NCBI RefSeq assembly: GCF_010974825.1
Contig: NZ_JAAILA010000003.1
Coordinates: 124,001-188,000 of the forward strand
From: Aeromonas rivipollensis
GTDB lineage: Bacteria; Pseudomonadota; Gammaproteobacteria; Enterobacterales; Aeromonadaceae
Direction of reading: 5' to 3'
Length of the DNA: 64,000 nt
Shown: piece by piece, positions 1 to 7,737 of the stretch
Layout: the number at the start of each line of letters is the position of its first letter
How positions within the stretch are numbered: position 1 is the stretch's first letter
Translations under genes and position numbers: made by a program
The notes under the pieces: generated by a model
Told to the model about the DNA's origin: nothing
The model's input: the letters and a program-made list of their open reading frames with translations, nothing else
Database searches by the model: none

Positions 1-249
1 ACCAAGTCCGCGACCTCTGCCGAAAGCAATCGCGCGGCGACCGTCAAGACCGACTCTGTCTCCTTGACCAGTGAGGCGCAGCAATTGCAACAGATGCAGA
101 AGTCCCTCAACACCGCCTCCACCGGTAACGAGAGCCGCGTCGAAAGCCTGAAGAAGGCCGTGGCCAGTGGTGAATACAAGGTCAACAGCGAAGCCGTGGC
201 CAGGAAGATGTTCAGCTTCGAAGCGGATCTGGACAAACGGCTGGGATGA
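1..249 (+). CDS. flgM: FlgM, anti-sigma-28 factor (5' end cut by window edge)
   Basis: FlgM binds the flagellar sigma factor FliA until the hook is finished and FlgM is exported. The frame is open from the first base, so the start lies outside the window; 82 codons are visible, against about 97-100 in the family. The visible part has the Ser/Thr/Ala-rich disordered middle followed by the FliA-binding C-terminus (LKKAVASGEYKV, then VARKMFSFE near the end). A TTG near base 64 is not needed as a start because the frame continues upstream. The stop overlaps the flgN start, so the two are co-translated as in other polar-flagellum gene sets. Identification rests on the C-terminal motif and the flgN neighbour. 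Confidence 0.88.
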   Translation, partial: TKSATSAESNRAATVKTDSVSLTSEAQQLQQMQKSLNTASTGNESRVESLKKAVASGEYKVNSEAVARKMFSFEADLDKRLG

Positions 250-662
250 TGGAACTGCCTTCGCTGCTGCACGCCCAGGACGACAACCTCTCCCAGATGC
301 AAGGTTTGCTGGCAGAGGAATTTGACCTGCTCAAGGCACACCGGGCCCTGGCCTTGCCGGCGCTGGCCGAGCGCAAGCAGCAACTGCTTGAGGCCATAGA
401 GACCCTGGACAAGAGATTGGCCGAGCTGCCCGATCTGCAGCAACAACTCGGCGCCTTCCCGACCCAGTTGCAGGCCCTGCAAGCCAAGCTGGAAGCCTGT
501 CAGGAGCAGAACAACCTCAACGGTCGGCTGCTCGAGCTCAGCATCATCTCCAATCGCCGCCTGGCGAGCTTTCTCAGCAAGTTGCGAGACAGCAACTCCC
601 TGACCTATGACGCCAAGGGCAATACCCGGTCCGGTACCCGCTCCCTGGGGATCAAGGCCTAA
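246..662 (+). CDS. flgN: FlgN, flagellar export chaperone
   Basis: FlgN-family cytosolic chaperone that escorts the hook-filament junction proteins FlgK and FlgL to the export gate. The 138-residue product is almost all helix with heptad-like Leu/Gln/Glu spacing, and its C-terminal third (NNLNGRLLELS..NRRLASFLSKL) matches the conserved FlgN segment. The tail ends with the YDAKGNTRS type sequence common in polar-flagellum FlgN proteins. Two ATG codons overlap (ATGATG); the first shares four bases with the flgM stop and is used here, but starting one codon later is equally possible. No flagellar gene follows, so this is the end of the flgMN unit. Confidence 0.88.
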   Translation: MMELPSLLHAQDDNLSQMQGLLAEEFDLLKAHRALALPALAERKQQLLEAIETLDKRLAELPDLQQQLGAFPTQLQALQAKLEACQEQNNLNGRLLELSIISNRRLASFLSKLRDSNSLTYDAKGNTRSGTRSLGIKA

Positions 663-695
663 TTCTCTCTCCTTCCTTCTCTTGATACCCTGCCG

Positions 696-1250
696 TCAGA
701 GCACCAGTTCCATCAGCCTTGCTCCATCGCGGCAGGCATGAATGCTCATGACGCCATCCTCATAACGGCCATAGCTGGCCGCCCATTCTCCCCTCGGAAA
801 GCAGATGGAACCCGGGTTCACCAACACCAGTTCCCCTTCTTGCCGCGCTTCTCGTCGCAATACGGGCAGGTGGGTATGGCCGCTGATGAAGAGGCTGCCC
901 GCCGGCAGGGGCACCGCCTCGGGATCATAGAGATGTCCATGGCTGACGAACCAGCGCCGCCCGTCCACCAGCAGCTGGTTGTAGGGGGCCGTGATGGGGA
1001 AGTGCAGCAGCATCTGATCCACTTCGGAATCGCAGTTGCCCCGCACCGCCATGATCCGGGGGGCCAGCTGGTTGAGCCGCGCCGCCACGGCGGCAGGATC
1101 ATAGCCCGCCGGCACCGGATTGCGCGGGCCGTGGTTGAGCAGATCCCCCAGCAACAGATAGTGATCCGGCTGCCAGGGTGCAAGCTGCGCCAGCACCTGC
1201 TCCAGGGCAGGCAGGCTACCGTGCAGATCGGAAATGATGGCTATCTTCAT
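696..1250 (-). CDS. yfcE: YfcE-type metallophosphodiesterase
   Basis: A manganese-dependent phosphodiesterase of the calcineurin-like superfamily. The 184 residues equal the length of E. coli YfcE, and all metal-binding blocks are present in order: SDLHGS near residue 7, GDLLNHGPRN near 35, GNCDSEVD near 71, SHGH near 104 and GHTH near 125. The physiological substrate of YfcE is not established; the family acts on artificial phosphodiesters in vitro. It starts 10 bases after the stop of the upstream binding-protein gene, with a GGAG ribosome-binding site overlapping that stop region, so the two are probably one transcript. No signal peptide is visible, which suggests a cytoplasmic enzyme. Confidence 0.9.
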   Translation of the reverse strand: MKIAIISDLHGSLPALEQVLAQLAPWQPDHYLLLGDLLNHGPRNPVPAGYDPAAVAARLNQLAPRIMAVRGNCDSEVDQMLLHFPITAPYNQLLVDGRRWFVSHGHLYDPEAVPLPAGSLFISGHTHLPVLRREARQEGELVLVNPGSICFPRGEWAASYGRYEDGVMSIHACRDGARLMELVL

Positions 1251-1260
1251 CGCGCACTCC

Positions 1261-2898
1261 TCATGGCTGGCTGAAGTAGAGATCCTTGGTGGCGATCGCC
1301 CCCTTCAGGTTGCTGCTCGGCAGGCCGCGCAGGGCGGGGTCCACCAGCCTCATCTGGTTGTAGTGATAGACGGGGATGACAGGCATCTCCTCCATCAGCA
1401 GCTGTTCGGCCTTGCGGTAGAGCCCGCTTCGGGCGGCGCCATCCAGGGTGTCCGCGGCCTGCTGCAACAGGCCGTCGAAGGCCGGGTTGCAGTAGCCGCT
1501 CTCGTTCTGGGGATCCTGACAACGGAAACTGCCCAGCATGGACGAGGGCTCGACATAGTCACCAAACAAGAAGGAGCGAGCCAGCATGAAGTCGCCGCTG
1601 TCCTTGGCCACCTGATAGGCATTCCACTCCATGTTGTTGAGGCTGACCTCCACCCCCAGCGGCTTCCACATGGCCGCGACCGCCAGGGCCAGCTTCTTGT
1701 GGTTCTCCGAGGTGTTGTAGGTCAGTGTCAGCTTGAGGGGGTGGGCACTGTTGTAGCCCGCCGCCGTCAGCAGGGCGGCAGCCCTGGCCAGACGGGTCGG
1801 CATGTCCTCTAGGGCCAGCGCCGAACCCAGCTCTTCGTAATCCGGCATGCCGGGCAACAGGGACCAGGCCGGCCGCTCCCCCTGGCCGCTCACCTTCTCG
1901 GTCAGCAGGCGGCGATCTATGGCCATGGAGAGCGCCTGACGCACCCGCACATCCTGCAGCTCGGGGCGGCGCAGGTTGAAGGTATAGAGGTAGGTGCCCA
2001 GCAACGGCAGACCCCAGATCCGCTCCGGGGTCTCTTCCATGGTCTTCTGGTAATACTCCAGCGCGACCTTGTTGGTGAGCTGGATCTCCCCCGCCTCGTA
2101 GCGCAGCCGCTCCGCGTGCTGGGAAGCCAGGGGCAGATAGGTCACCCGCTGGATCCGGGTGTGGGCATCATCCCAGTACTGGGGATTGCGCTCGGCTTCG
2201 ATACGCTCGTTCGGCACCCAGTTCACCAGCCGGTAGGGGCCGTTGCTGACCAGCTTGCCAGGCTGGGTCCACTGCTTGCCAAACTGGGTGATGGCCCGCT
2301 CGTTGACCGGCACGAAGGGACGCTGGCTGATGAGCTGCAGGAAGTAGGGCACGGGCCGCTCCAGGGTCACCTTGAGGATCTGATCGCTCTCGGCCTCCAC
2401 CCCCAGGGCATCGAGATCGAGGGCACCGGCATAGATGGACTGGGCGTTGTTGATGCCGGTCGCCAGCAGGAGACCGGCGGAGGGCGAGGCCTGTGCCGGG
2501 CTCAGCAGACGCCGCCAGGCGTAAACGAAATCCCGGGCGGTGAGCGGCTCGCCGTTGGACCATTTGAGTTGCGGACGCAGGAAGAAGCGCCACACCAGGC
2601 CATCCTCGCGGGTCTCCCAGCGCTGGGCCTGAGCCGGTACTATCCTGCCCTGCCCATCCTCGCTGACCAGCCCCTCGAACAAGTCCACCAGCACCACCTC
2701 CCCCGGGAAACCGGAGCGGATCTGGGCAGGGTCGAGGGACTCGGGTTCGGCGCCGTTGCCCTTGACCAGGGTCTGTCTGTCGGAGAGCGCAGGCTGCTGC
2801 ACCACTGTGGTCGCCTGCAACGGCGGCGCCAGCATCAGTCCGAGCAGCAAGGGAGAGAGCCAGCGACGGGCTGGCCGGGCGGCGAAACGGTAAAGCAT
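1261..2898 (-). CDS. Peptide ABC transporter substrate-binding protein (OppA/MppA family)
   Basis: Periplasmic family-5 solute-binding protein, probably for oligopeptides or murein peptides. The 545-residue product is close to OppA length. It begins with a signal peptide (basic RRW, then a Leu-rich stretch ending PPLQA) followed by the family opening KGNGAEPESLDPAQ and the internal DVRVRQALSMAIDR block. The ATG chosen has a GAGG box eight bases upstream; a TTG six codons earlier lacks one. No permease or ATPase genes are adjacent, so it must share a transporter encoded elsewhere, as MppA does with Opp. It is followed closely by yfcE. The exact ligand cannot be read from sequence. Confidence 0.88.
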   Translation of the reverse strand: MLYRFAARPARRWLSPLLLGLMLAPPLQATTVVQQPALSDRQTLVKGNGAEPESLDPAQIRSGFPGEVVLVDLFEGLVSEDGQGRIVPAQAQRWETREDGLVWRFFLRPQLKWSNGEPLTARDFVYAWRRLLSPAQASPSAGLLLATGINNAQSIYAGALDLDALGVEAESDQILKVTLERPVPYFLQLISQRPFVPVNERAITQFGKQWTQPGKLVSNGPYRLVNWVPNERIEAERNPQYWDDAHTRIQRVTYLPLASQHAERLRYEAGEIQLTNKVALEYYQKTMEETPERIWGLPLLGTYLYTFNLRRPELQDVRVRQALSMAIDRRLLTEKVSGQGERPAWSLLPGMPDYEELGSALALEDMPTRLARAAALLTAAGYNSAHPLKLTLTYNTSENHKKLALAVAAMWKPLGVEVSLNNMEWNAYQVAKDSGDFMLARSFLFGDYVEPSSMLGSFRCQDPQNESGYCNPAFDGLLQQAADTLDGAARSGLYRKAEQLLMEEMPVIPVYHYNQMRLVDPALRGLPSSNLKGAIATKDLYFSQP

Positions 2899-3198
2899 GA
2901 CATCAACCTCGTTCAATTCACTTTATTTCAAGAAGGGGAAGGCCGGCGGCGCGCCTTAAAACGAATGCATGATGCCGCGCTTGTTATCCCCGAAGACGCC
3001 CCGTATTGTATCGGGCTTGCCCGGCAGATGGAGTCTTTCGGGCTATTTTTTTCAGGGGATTTTTCCCAACTATCAGCCATGGGTGCGCAAGATCGCCTGA
3101 GGGCCCCCTCGACCCGCCTCGCATGAAGGCAAGTCAGGCCGCCATGGCGCTCGATACTGGCATCAGCCCGGCTGATTTTTACCGTTTCAGGGGTCTTT
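2899..3198. other. Divergent intergenic region
   Basis: This spacer separates the binding-protein gene (minus strand) from the EamA-type exporter (plus strand) and should hold both promoters. It contains T-rich runs and a GGGGATTTTTCCC-like partial palindrome, but no promoter pair stands out and no open frame has a coding look. Confidence 0.5.
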
Positions 3199-4110
3199 AT
3201 GGGGTATGAGTGGCTGGCGCTGGCAGCGGCCAGTTTATGGGCGATCGCCGCCCTGATTTCCGTCAAACCGGCGCGCCATCTGGGGGCCTTTACCTACAGT
3301 CGCTGGCGGATGTTCCTGGTCAGCCTGATGCTGGCCAGCGCCAGCCTGGCCACGGGCGGCTGGCAGACCCTCACCGAGAGCGCCCTGCCACTGCTGGCGT
3401 TGTCGGGGCTCATCGGCATCTTCGTCGGTGACACCGCCCTGTTCGCCTGCATGAACCGGCTGGGCCCCAGGCGCAGCGGCTTGCTGTTCTCCTGCCATGC
3501 GCTCTTCTCCGCCCTGCTCGGGCTCTGGCTGTTCGGGGAACAACTCGGTGGCTGGCGTCTGGTGGGGGCCTTGCTGGTGCTGGCCGGGGTCATGCTCGCC
3601 ATCCTGTTCGGCCGCCGTGGCAACCCGCAGCAGGCCCAACAGCACAACGAGTGGGAGCAGGTGCGCGGCCACCTCGCCGTCGGCATCGCGCTCGGCCTGA
3701 CCGCGGCCCTGTGTCAGAGCCTGGGGGCCATCATCGCCAAACCGGTGATGATGGCTGGCAACGTGGACGCGGTGAGCGCCTCCGGCATCCGCATGGGGAG
3801 CGCCCTGCTGGCGCACTGTGCCCTGCGGGTGCTGCGGGTGCCGCTCGCCATGCCGCACAACCCGATCAACCGCCAGGTGCTGGGCATGATAGGCATCAAC
3901 GGTTTCCTGGCGATGGCGCTCGGGATGACGCTCATCCTGGTTGCCCTGCGCCAGGGGGACGTGGGCATGGTGGCCATCCTCTCCTCCACCACCCCGGTCA
4001 TACTGCTGCCCCTGCTGTGGTGGCACTCAGGGATGCGCCCTGCCCTGCCCGCCTGGGCCGGTGCCCTGCTGGCCACCCTGGGCACGGCCATGGTATTGGG
4101 AGCGGGGTAA
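3199..4110 (+). CDS. EamA/DMT-superfamily transporter
   Basis: Inner-membrane carrier of the drug/metabolite transporter superfamily. The 303 residues contain about ten hydrophobic segments arranged as two EamA repeats, separated by a polar linker near residues 138-155 (RRGNPQQAQQHNEWEQ). The N-terminal repeat has the usual W..SR..E-like entry (TYSRWRMF) and FVGDTALFACMNRLGPRRSGLLFS block. The substrate is unknown; family members export amino acids, metabolites or drugs. An AGGGG box lies just upstream of the ATG. It is a single-gene unit, followed by two palindromic repeats rather than a simple terminator. Confidence 0.85.
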   Translation: MGYEWLALAAASLWAIAALISVKPARHLGAFTYSRWRMFLVSLMLASASLATGGWQTLTESALPLLALSGLIGIFVGDTALFACMNRLGPRRSGLLFSCHALFSALLGLWLFGEQLGGWRLVGALLVLAGVMLAILFGRRGNPQQAQQHNEWEQVRGHLAVGIALGLTAALCQSLGAIIAKPVMMAGNVDAVSASGIRMGSALLAHCALRVLRVPLAMPHNPINRQVLGMIGINGFLAMALGMTLILVALRQGDVGMVAILSSTTPVILLPLLWWHSGMRPALPAWAGALLATLGTAMVLGAG

Positions 4111-4123
4111 GTCGGGGGCTGAT

Positions 4124-4151
4124 GTTGGGCTTAGCTTAGCTTCGCGCCAAC
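4124..4151. repeat. REP-like palindromic repeat
   Basis: An imperfect palindrome with GTTGG and CCAAC arms around a TTAGCTTAGCTTCGC core. Sequences of this GTTGGGC...CCAAC form are typical of extragenic palindromes scattered through gammaproteobacterial genomes. It sits just after a stop codon, a usual REP location. Confidence 0.55.
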
Positions 4152-4226
4152 CTACGCCCAATCCTCAGGATCGTCCGAACAGGCTTCGCTATTCAAACCT
4201 ACAAAATTCAATTGGTTCTGCAGGTT

Positions 4227-4252
4227 CGATTAGCCGCGTCGCGGCGTAATCG
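4227..4252. repeat. REP-like palindromic repeat
   Basis: A nearly perfect palindrome, CGATTA-GCCGCG-T-CGCGGC-GTAATCG, with one bulged base. It has no T-run on either side, so it reads better as an extragenic palindrome than as an intrinsic terminator. It lies between convergent genes. Confidence 0.55.
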
Positions 4253-4296
4253 GACGCGGTAACATCATTGCGAACGTTCGCCGTCGGATGGCGTGA

Positions 4297-4989
4297 TTAA
4301 AACTGGGCCACTTCCTCGGCGGTCAGCTCCCGGTATTCCCCCGGAGCCAACTCGTCGTCCAGGCCGAGCGCCCCGATCCGCTCCCGATGCAGCCCTATCA
4401 CCTTGTTGCCGATGGCGGCAAACATCCGCTTCACCTGGTGGTACTTGCCCTCGTGAATGGTCAGCCTGGCCTCGCACTCCCCCAGGATCTCCAGCTGGGC
4501 GGGGCGGGTCTTGTCGGTCTCGTTGCGCAGGTAGACGCCATCTTCAAACAGCGAGATGGCCTCTTCGCTCACAGGGTCGGCCAGCCAGACATGATAGGTC
4601 TTGGCACACTCGTGGCGCGGCGAGGTGATGCGGTGGGACCACTTGCCATCGTCGGTGATCAGCACCAGGCCAGTGGTATCGAGATCGAGCCGGCCCACCA
4701 CGTGCAGCTTGCCCATGGCGGGCTCATCCAACAGGTGGAAGACGGTGGCGTGATCGGGGTCCTCGTTGGAGCAGACATAGCCTTCCGGCTTGTGCAGCAT
4801 GAAGTAGCGATTCTGTTGATTCAGGGTCAAGGTCACGCCATCAAACTCGATCAGGCTCTGCTCATTGATGTGGAAGGCGGGCTGCTTGACCAGGATACCG
4901 TCCACCATCACCTCCCCCTGACGGATCAGCTTGCCCGCCTGGGAACGGGTCAAATCGGAGCAATCGCAAAGAAATTTATCGAGCCGCAT
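4297..4989 (-). CDS. rsuA: RsuA, 16S rRNA pseudouridine(516) synthase
   Basis: Isomerises U516 of 16S rRNA to pseudouridine. The 230-residue product has an S4 RNA-binding domain over the first 60 residues (MRLDKFLCDC..LTRSQAGKLI) and then the catalytic core, with the GRLDLDTTGLVLITDDG block carrying the nucleophilic Asp near residue 102. The downstream HRITSPRHECAKTY and EGKYHQVKRMFAA blocks match RsuA better than the 23S enzymes RluE or RluB. The ATG at MRLDKF has a GAGG box eight bases upstream; an earlier in-frame start would add ten residues absent from the family. It converges with the upstream exporter gene. Confidence 0.95.
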   Translation of the reverse strand: MRLDKFLCDCSDLTRSQAGKLIRQGEVMVDGILVKQPAFHINEQSLIEFDGVTLTLNQQNRYFMLHKPEGYVCSNEDPDHATVFHLLDEPAMGKLHVVGRLDLDTTGLVLITDDGKWSHRITSPRHECAKTYHVWLADPVSEEAISLFEDGVYLRNETDKTRPAQLEILGECEARLTIHEGKYHQVKRMFAAIGNKVIGLHRERIGALGLDDELAPGEYRELTAEEVAQF

Positions 4990-5163
4990 GCACAAAACCT
5001 CGGAATCCAACGTTATCAAGGGGCGTCATTATATAGGCCGGCCCCCACAACGCCAGCACTAAGGGAGAAGTTAGGTAGATGGCGCCTGACGCCATGATGT
5101 GCCAGTGATAGACTGCCGACAGAGCGCCGACACCACGCATAATAATAATCCCAGGAAGCCACC

Positions 5164-6351
5164 ATGAAGCCGACTCAGCCTCATCCCGTCATCCCCGTCA
5201 ACCAGTTGCAACCTGGCATGTACGTGCTAGCCATCGCCAGCCAGACCGGCGCCATGGAAATCGCCCAGACGGGGCTGGTGACCAACCGTCAGCAGGTGGA
5301 TGCGCTGATCCGGCGCGGCGTGCTGACGGTGCGGGTGGATCTCGCCCGCAGCAAGCTGCCCGGGATAGAGCAGGTCGTCTCCCCGAGCCCGGCCCACAGC
5401 GCCGGCTCGGCGCGTCCAGCAGGCAGTGGCGAAGGGCGCGAGCTCAAGATCCGCCGTCTCTATCAGGAGGCGCGCGAGCTGCAGGGCAAGTTCATTCGCC
5501 ACCTCAAGGCCGGGGAACCCATCGACATCACCCCGCTGGCGGCGGTCGCCGAGGAGATGGTGGACACCATGTTCACCCATGGCGACGCCATGCTCTGTCT
5601 GGCGCGGATCCGGGCCAAGGATGCCTACCTGATGGAACACTCCATGAACGTGGCCATACTGCTGGCGAACTTCGGCCGCTATCTCGGGCTTGAGCGCAAC
5701 GTGCTCAAGGAGCTGACCCTGGGCGGCCTGCTCCACGACGTGGGCAAGATCATGACTCCGGACGAGGTGCTCAACAAGCCGGGCAAGCTGACCGACGAGG
5801 AGTTTGGCGTGATGCGTCAGCACGTGGTGCACAGCTACGACATCCTCAGCAATACCGCCGGCATCACCCCCACCATGCTGGAGGTGGCCGCCAACCACCA
5901 CGAGCGCCTCGATGGCACCGGCTATCCCCAGCGGCTCAAGGGGGAACAGCTATCCCTCTATACCCGCATGAGCGGCATCGTCGATGTCTACGATGCGGTG
6001 ACGGCAGACAGGGTCTACAAGCAGGGGATGCAGCCGACCCAGGCGTTTCGCATCCTGCTCAAAGGCATCGATCAGCACTTTGATGCCGAGCTGGTCACCA
6101 AGTTCATCAAGTGCATGGGGGTCTATCCGGTGGGCACCCTGGTGCAGCTCTCCAACCAGCGGCTGGCGGTCGTGATGCAACGCAACGAACAGCAACCGCT
6201 CAAGCCGGTGGTCAAGGTGATCTATCACGCCACCCAGCGCCACTACCTAGAAGTGCAGTGGCTGGATCTCGCCAGAAACGGGGGGCAGGAGAGCATAGAG
6301 AACACGGTCGATCCCAAGGAGTTTGGCATCAACCTGGCCAACTTCGTCTAG
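5164..6351 (+). CDS. HD-GYP domain cyclic-di-GMP phosphodiesterase
   Basis: A predicted c-di-GMP hydrolase. The 395 residues comprise an N-terminal DUF3391 domain (VNQLQPGMYVLAIA.., first ~140 residues) and a C-terminal HD-GYP domain. Catalytic signatures are intact: LLHDVGKIMTPDEVLNKPGKLT, then HHERLDGTGYP with the full GYP triad and YDAVTADR. It has no membrane segments or receiver domain, so it is a cytoplasmic enzyme whose input is probably sensed through DUF3391. The stop codon overlaps the stop of a convergent small gene. Such proteins lower c-di-GMP and promote motility over biofilm, which fits the flagellar and polysaccharide neighbourhood, but the link is inferred. Confidence 0.93.
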   Translation: MKPTQPHPVIPVNQLQPGMYVLAIASQTGAMEIAQTGLVTNRQQVDALIRRGVLTVRVDLARSKLPGIEQVVSPSPAHSAGSARPAGSGEGRELKIRRLYQEARELQGKFIRHLKAGEPIDITPLAAVAEEMVDTMFTHGDAMLCLARIRAKDAYLMEHSMNVAILLANFGRYLGLERNVLKELTLGGLLHDVGKIMTPDEVLNKPGKLTDEEFGVMRQHVVHSYDILSNTAGITPTMLEVAANHHERLDGTGYPQRLKGEQLSLYTRMSGIVDVYDAVTADRVYKQGMQPTQAFRILLKGIDQHFDAELVTKFIKCMGVYPVGTLVQLSNQRLAVVMQRNEQQPLKPVVKVIYHATQRHYLEVQWLDLARNGGQESIENTVDPKEFGINLANFV

Positions 6352-6536
6352 CGAGCCTGGGACTCAGGTGCCTGCTCGCGGCAATAGCGGAGGAGGAACT
6401 CCTCATCCAGCGGGGAGAGATCGAAGCGGACGCAGGCCTCTTCGATGGCCCGGATGTCGTGTTCATGGTGTTCGCTGAGCCAGCGTACGGCGCGGCGCAG
6501 ATCCTCACCATGGGGCAGCAGGGTATGGTCGCTCAT
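6348..6536 (-). CDS. Conserved small hypothetical protein, 62 residues
   Basis: A small acidic protein rich in Glu, Asp and His (HGEDLRRAVRWLSEHHEHDIRAIEE, then DLSPLDEEFLLRYC), predicted to be two or three helices and soluble. I do not recognise a named family. It is supported by a clear GGAGG box six bases before the ATG, a full-length frame with G/C-ending codons, and a tail-to-tail arrangement in which its stop overlaps the stop of the HD-GYP gene. An in-frame start seven codons upstream lacks a ribosome-binding site. Function unknown. Confidence 0.75.
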   Translation of the reverse strand: MSDHTLLPHGEDLRRAVRWLSEHHEHDIRAIEEACVRFDLSPLDEEFLLRYCREQAPESQAR

Positions 6537-6751
6537 GGTACACCTCCAGTCAGCCATAGAAACCCGCCCGTCACATCGGGCGCTCTCCTACTAGCTTAGT
6601 CCTCCCCCGACATGCCGCCCTCTCCTCCCGAACCACCCGGCGCGATCGCACGCCACCCAGCTTGCGGCTTGACGCCGACCACCCCATCGAGGGTATGCTC
6701 GTTCCCTTCCGGCGCCATCTCATGGCTCTGCTTCTCACACAAGGACGCTGT

Positions 6752-7645
6752 ATGCAAGCCAAGGACAAGTGTCTGGCCGCCCTGGTCATTCTCTGCTGGG
6801 GACTCAACTTCGTGGCGATCAAATGGGGGCTGGAGGGCATACCGCCGCTGCTGCTGGGGGCGCTGCGCTTCGTCGGCGTTGTCTTCCCCGCCATCTTGCT
6901 GGTGCCCAGACCCGCCATGCCCTGGCGCTGGCTGCTGGCCTATGGCGGTGCCATCAGCCTGGGGCAGTTTGCCTTCCTGTTCTGTGCCATGAAGTTCGGC
7001 ATGCCGGCGGGCATGGCCTCCCTGGTGCTGCAATCCCAGGTGGTGTTCACCCTGCTGTTCGCCATGATCTGGCTGGGAGAGCGTTGGCAGCCCCACCACT
7101 GGGTGGCGCTGCCGCTGGCGGGGGCCGGCCTCTATCTCATCGCCACCAACGGCGAGGGCAACCTGACCCTGCTCGGCTTCGTGCTGACCCTGTGCGCCGC
7201 CGCCTGCTGGGGCCTTGGCAACGTCATCAATCGCCAGATTGGGCTGCGCTATCAGACCTCATTACCCAGCCTCATCGCCTGGGGCGGCCTGGTGCCCATA
7301 GTGCCCTTCTTCGCGCTCTCCTGGCTGTTCGAGGGGCCCGATGTCATTGCCACCAGCCTGCTCAACTTCAGCTGGCAGGGGCTCTTGTGCGTGCTCTATC
7401 TGTCGCTGGTCGCCACCTGGCTTGGCTACGGCCTCTGGGGGCGGCTGCTGATGCGCTATCCGGTGGCCCAGGTGGCGCCACTCTCCCTGCTGGTGCCCTG
7501 CGTCGGCATGGTGGCGGCCGCCCTGCTGCTCGATGAGCACCCCACGACCCTGCAGTGGCTGGGCTCGGGCCTGGTGCTGCTCGGCTTCGTGGTCCATCTG
7601 CTGGGCGGAAAAATGAGGCTGTTCAAGGCACAAGCCGAACATTGA
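6752..7645 (+). CDS. eamA: EamA, O-acetylserine/cysteine exporter homologue
   Basis: Inner-membrane DMT exporter. The 297 residues align well by eye with E. coli EamA (YdeD), which exports O-acetylserine and cysteine. Shared blocks include WGLNFVAIKWGL near the start, QFAFLFCAMKFGMPAGMASLVLQ, then the second repeat with ACWGLGNVINRQI and APLSLLVPCVGMVAAALLLDE. About ten membrane segments are visible. The ATG used has AAGGA seven bases upstream; longer in-frame starts would add a hydrophilic leader not found in the family. Substrate assignment follows the homologue and is not proven by sequence. It lies head to head with the small 62-residue gene. Confidence 0.87.
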   Translation: MQAKDKCLAALVILCWGLNFVAIKWGLEGIPPLLLGALRFVGVVFPAILLVPRPAMPWRWLLAYGGAISLGQFAFLFCAMKFGMPAGMASLVLQSQVVFTLLFAMIWLGERWQPHHWVALPLAGAGLYLIATNGEGNLTLLGFVLTLCAAACWGLGNVINRQIGLRYQTSLPSLIAWGGLVPIVPFFALSWLFEGPDVIATSLLNFSWQGLLCVLYLSLVATWLGYGLWGRLLMRYPVAQVAPLSLLVPCVGMVAAALLLDEHPTTLQWLGSGLVLLGFVVHLLGGKMRLFKAQAEH

Positions 7646-7737
7646 CCTCGATGGGGAAACTTCCCATGATGGATCAGGCCCTCACGGGCCTCACAGCTTG
7701 ACCCCGGCCGGACGCCAACCATCAGGAGAGCAAGGAC

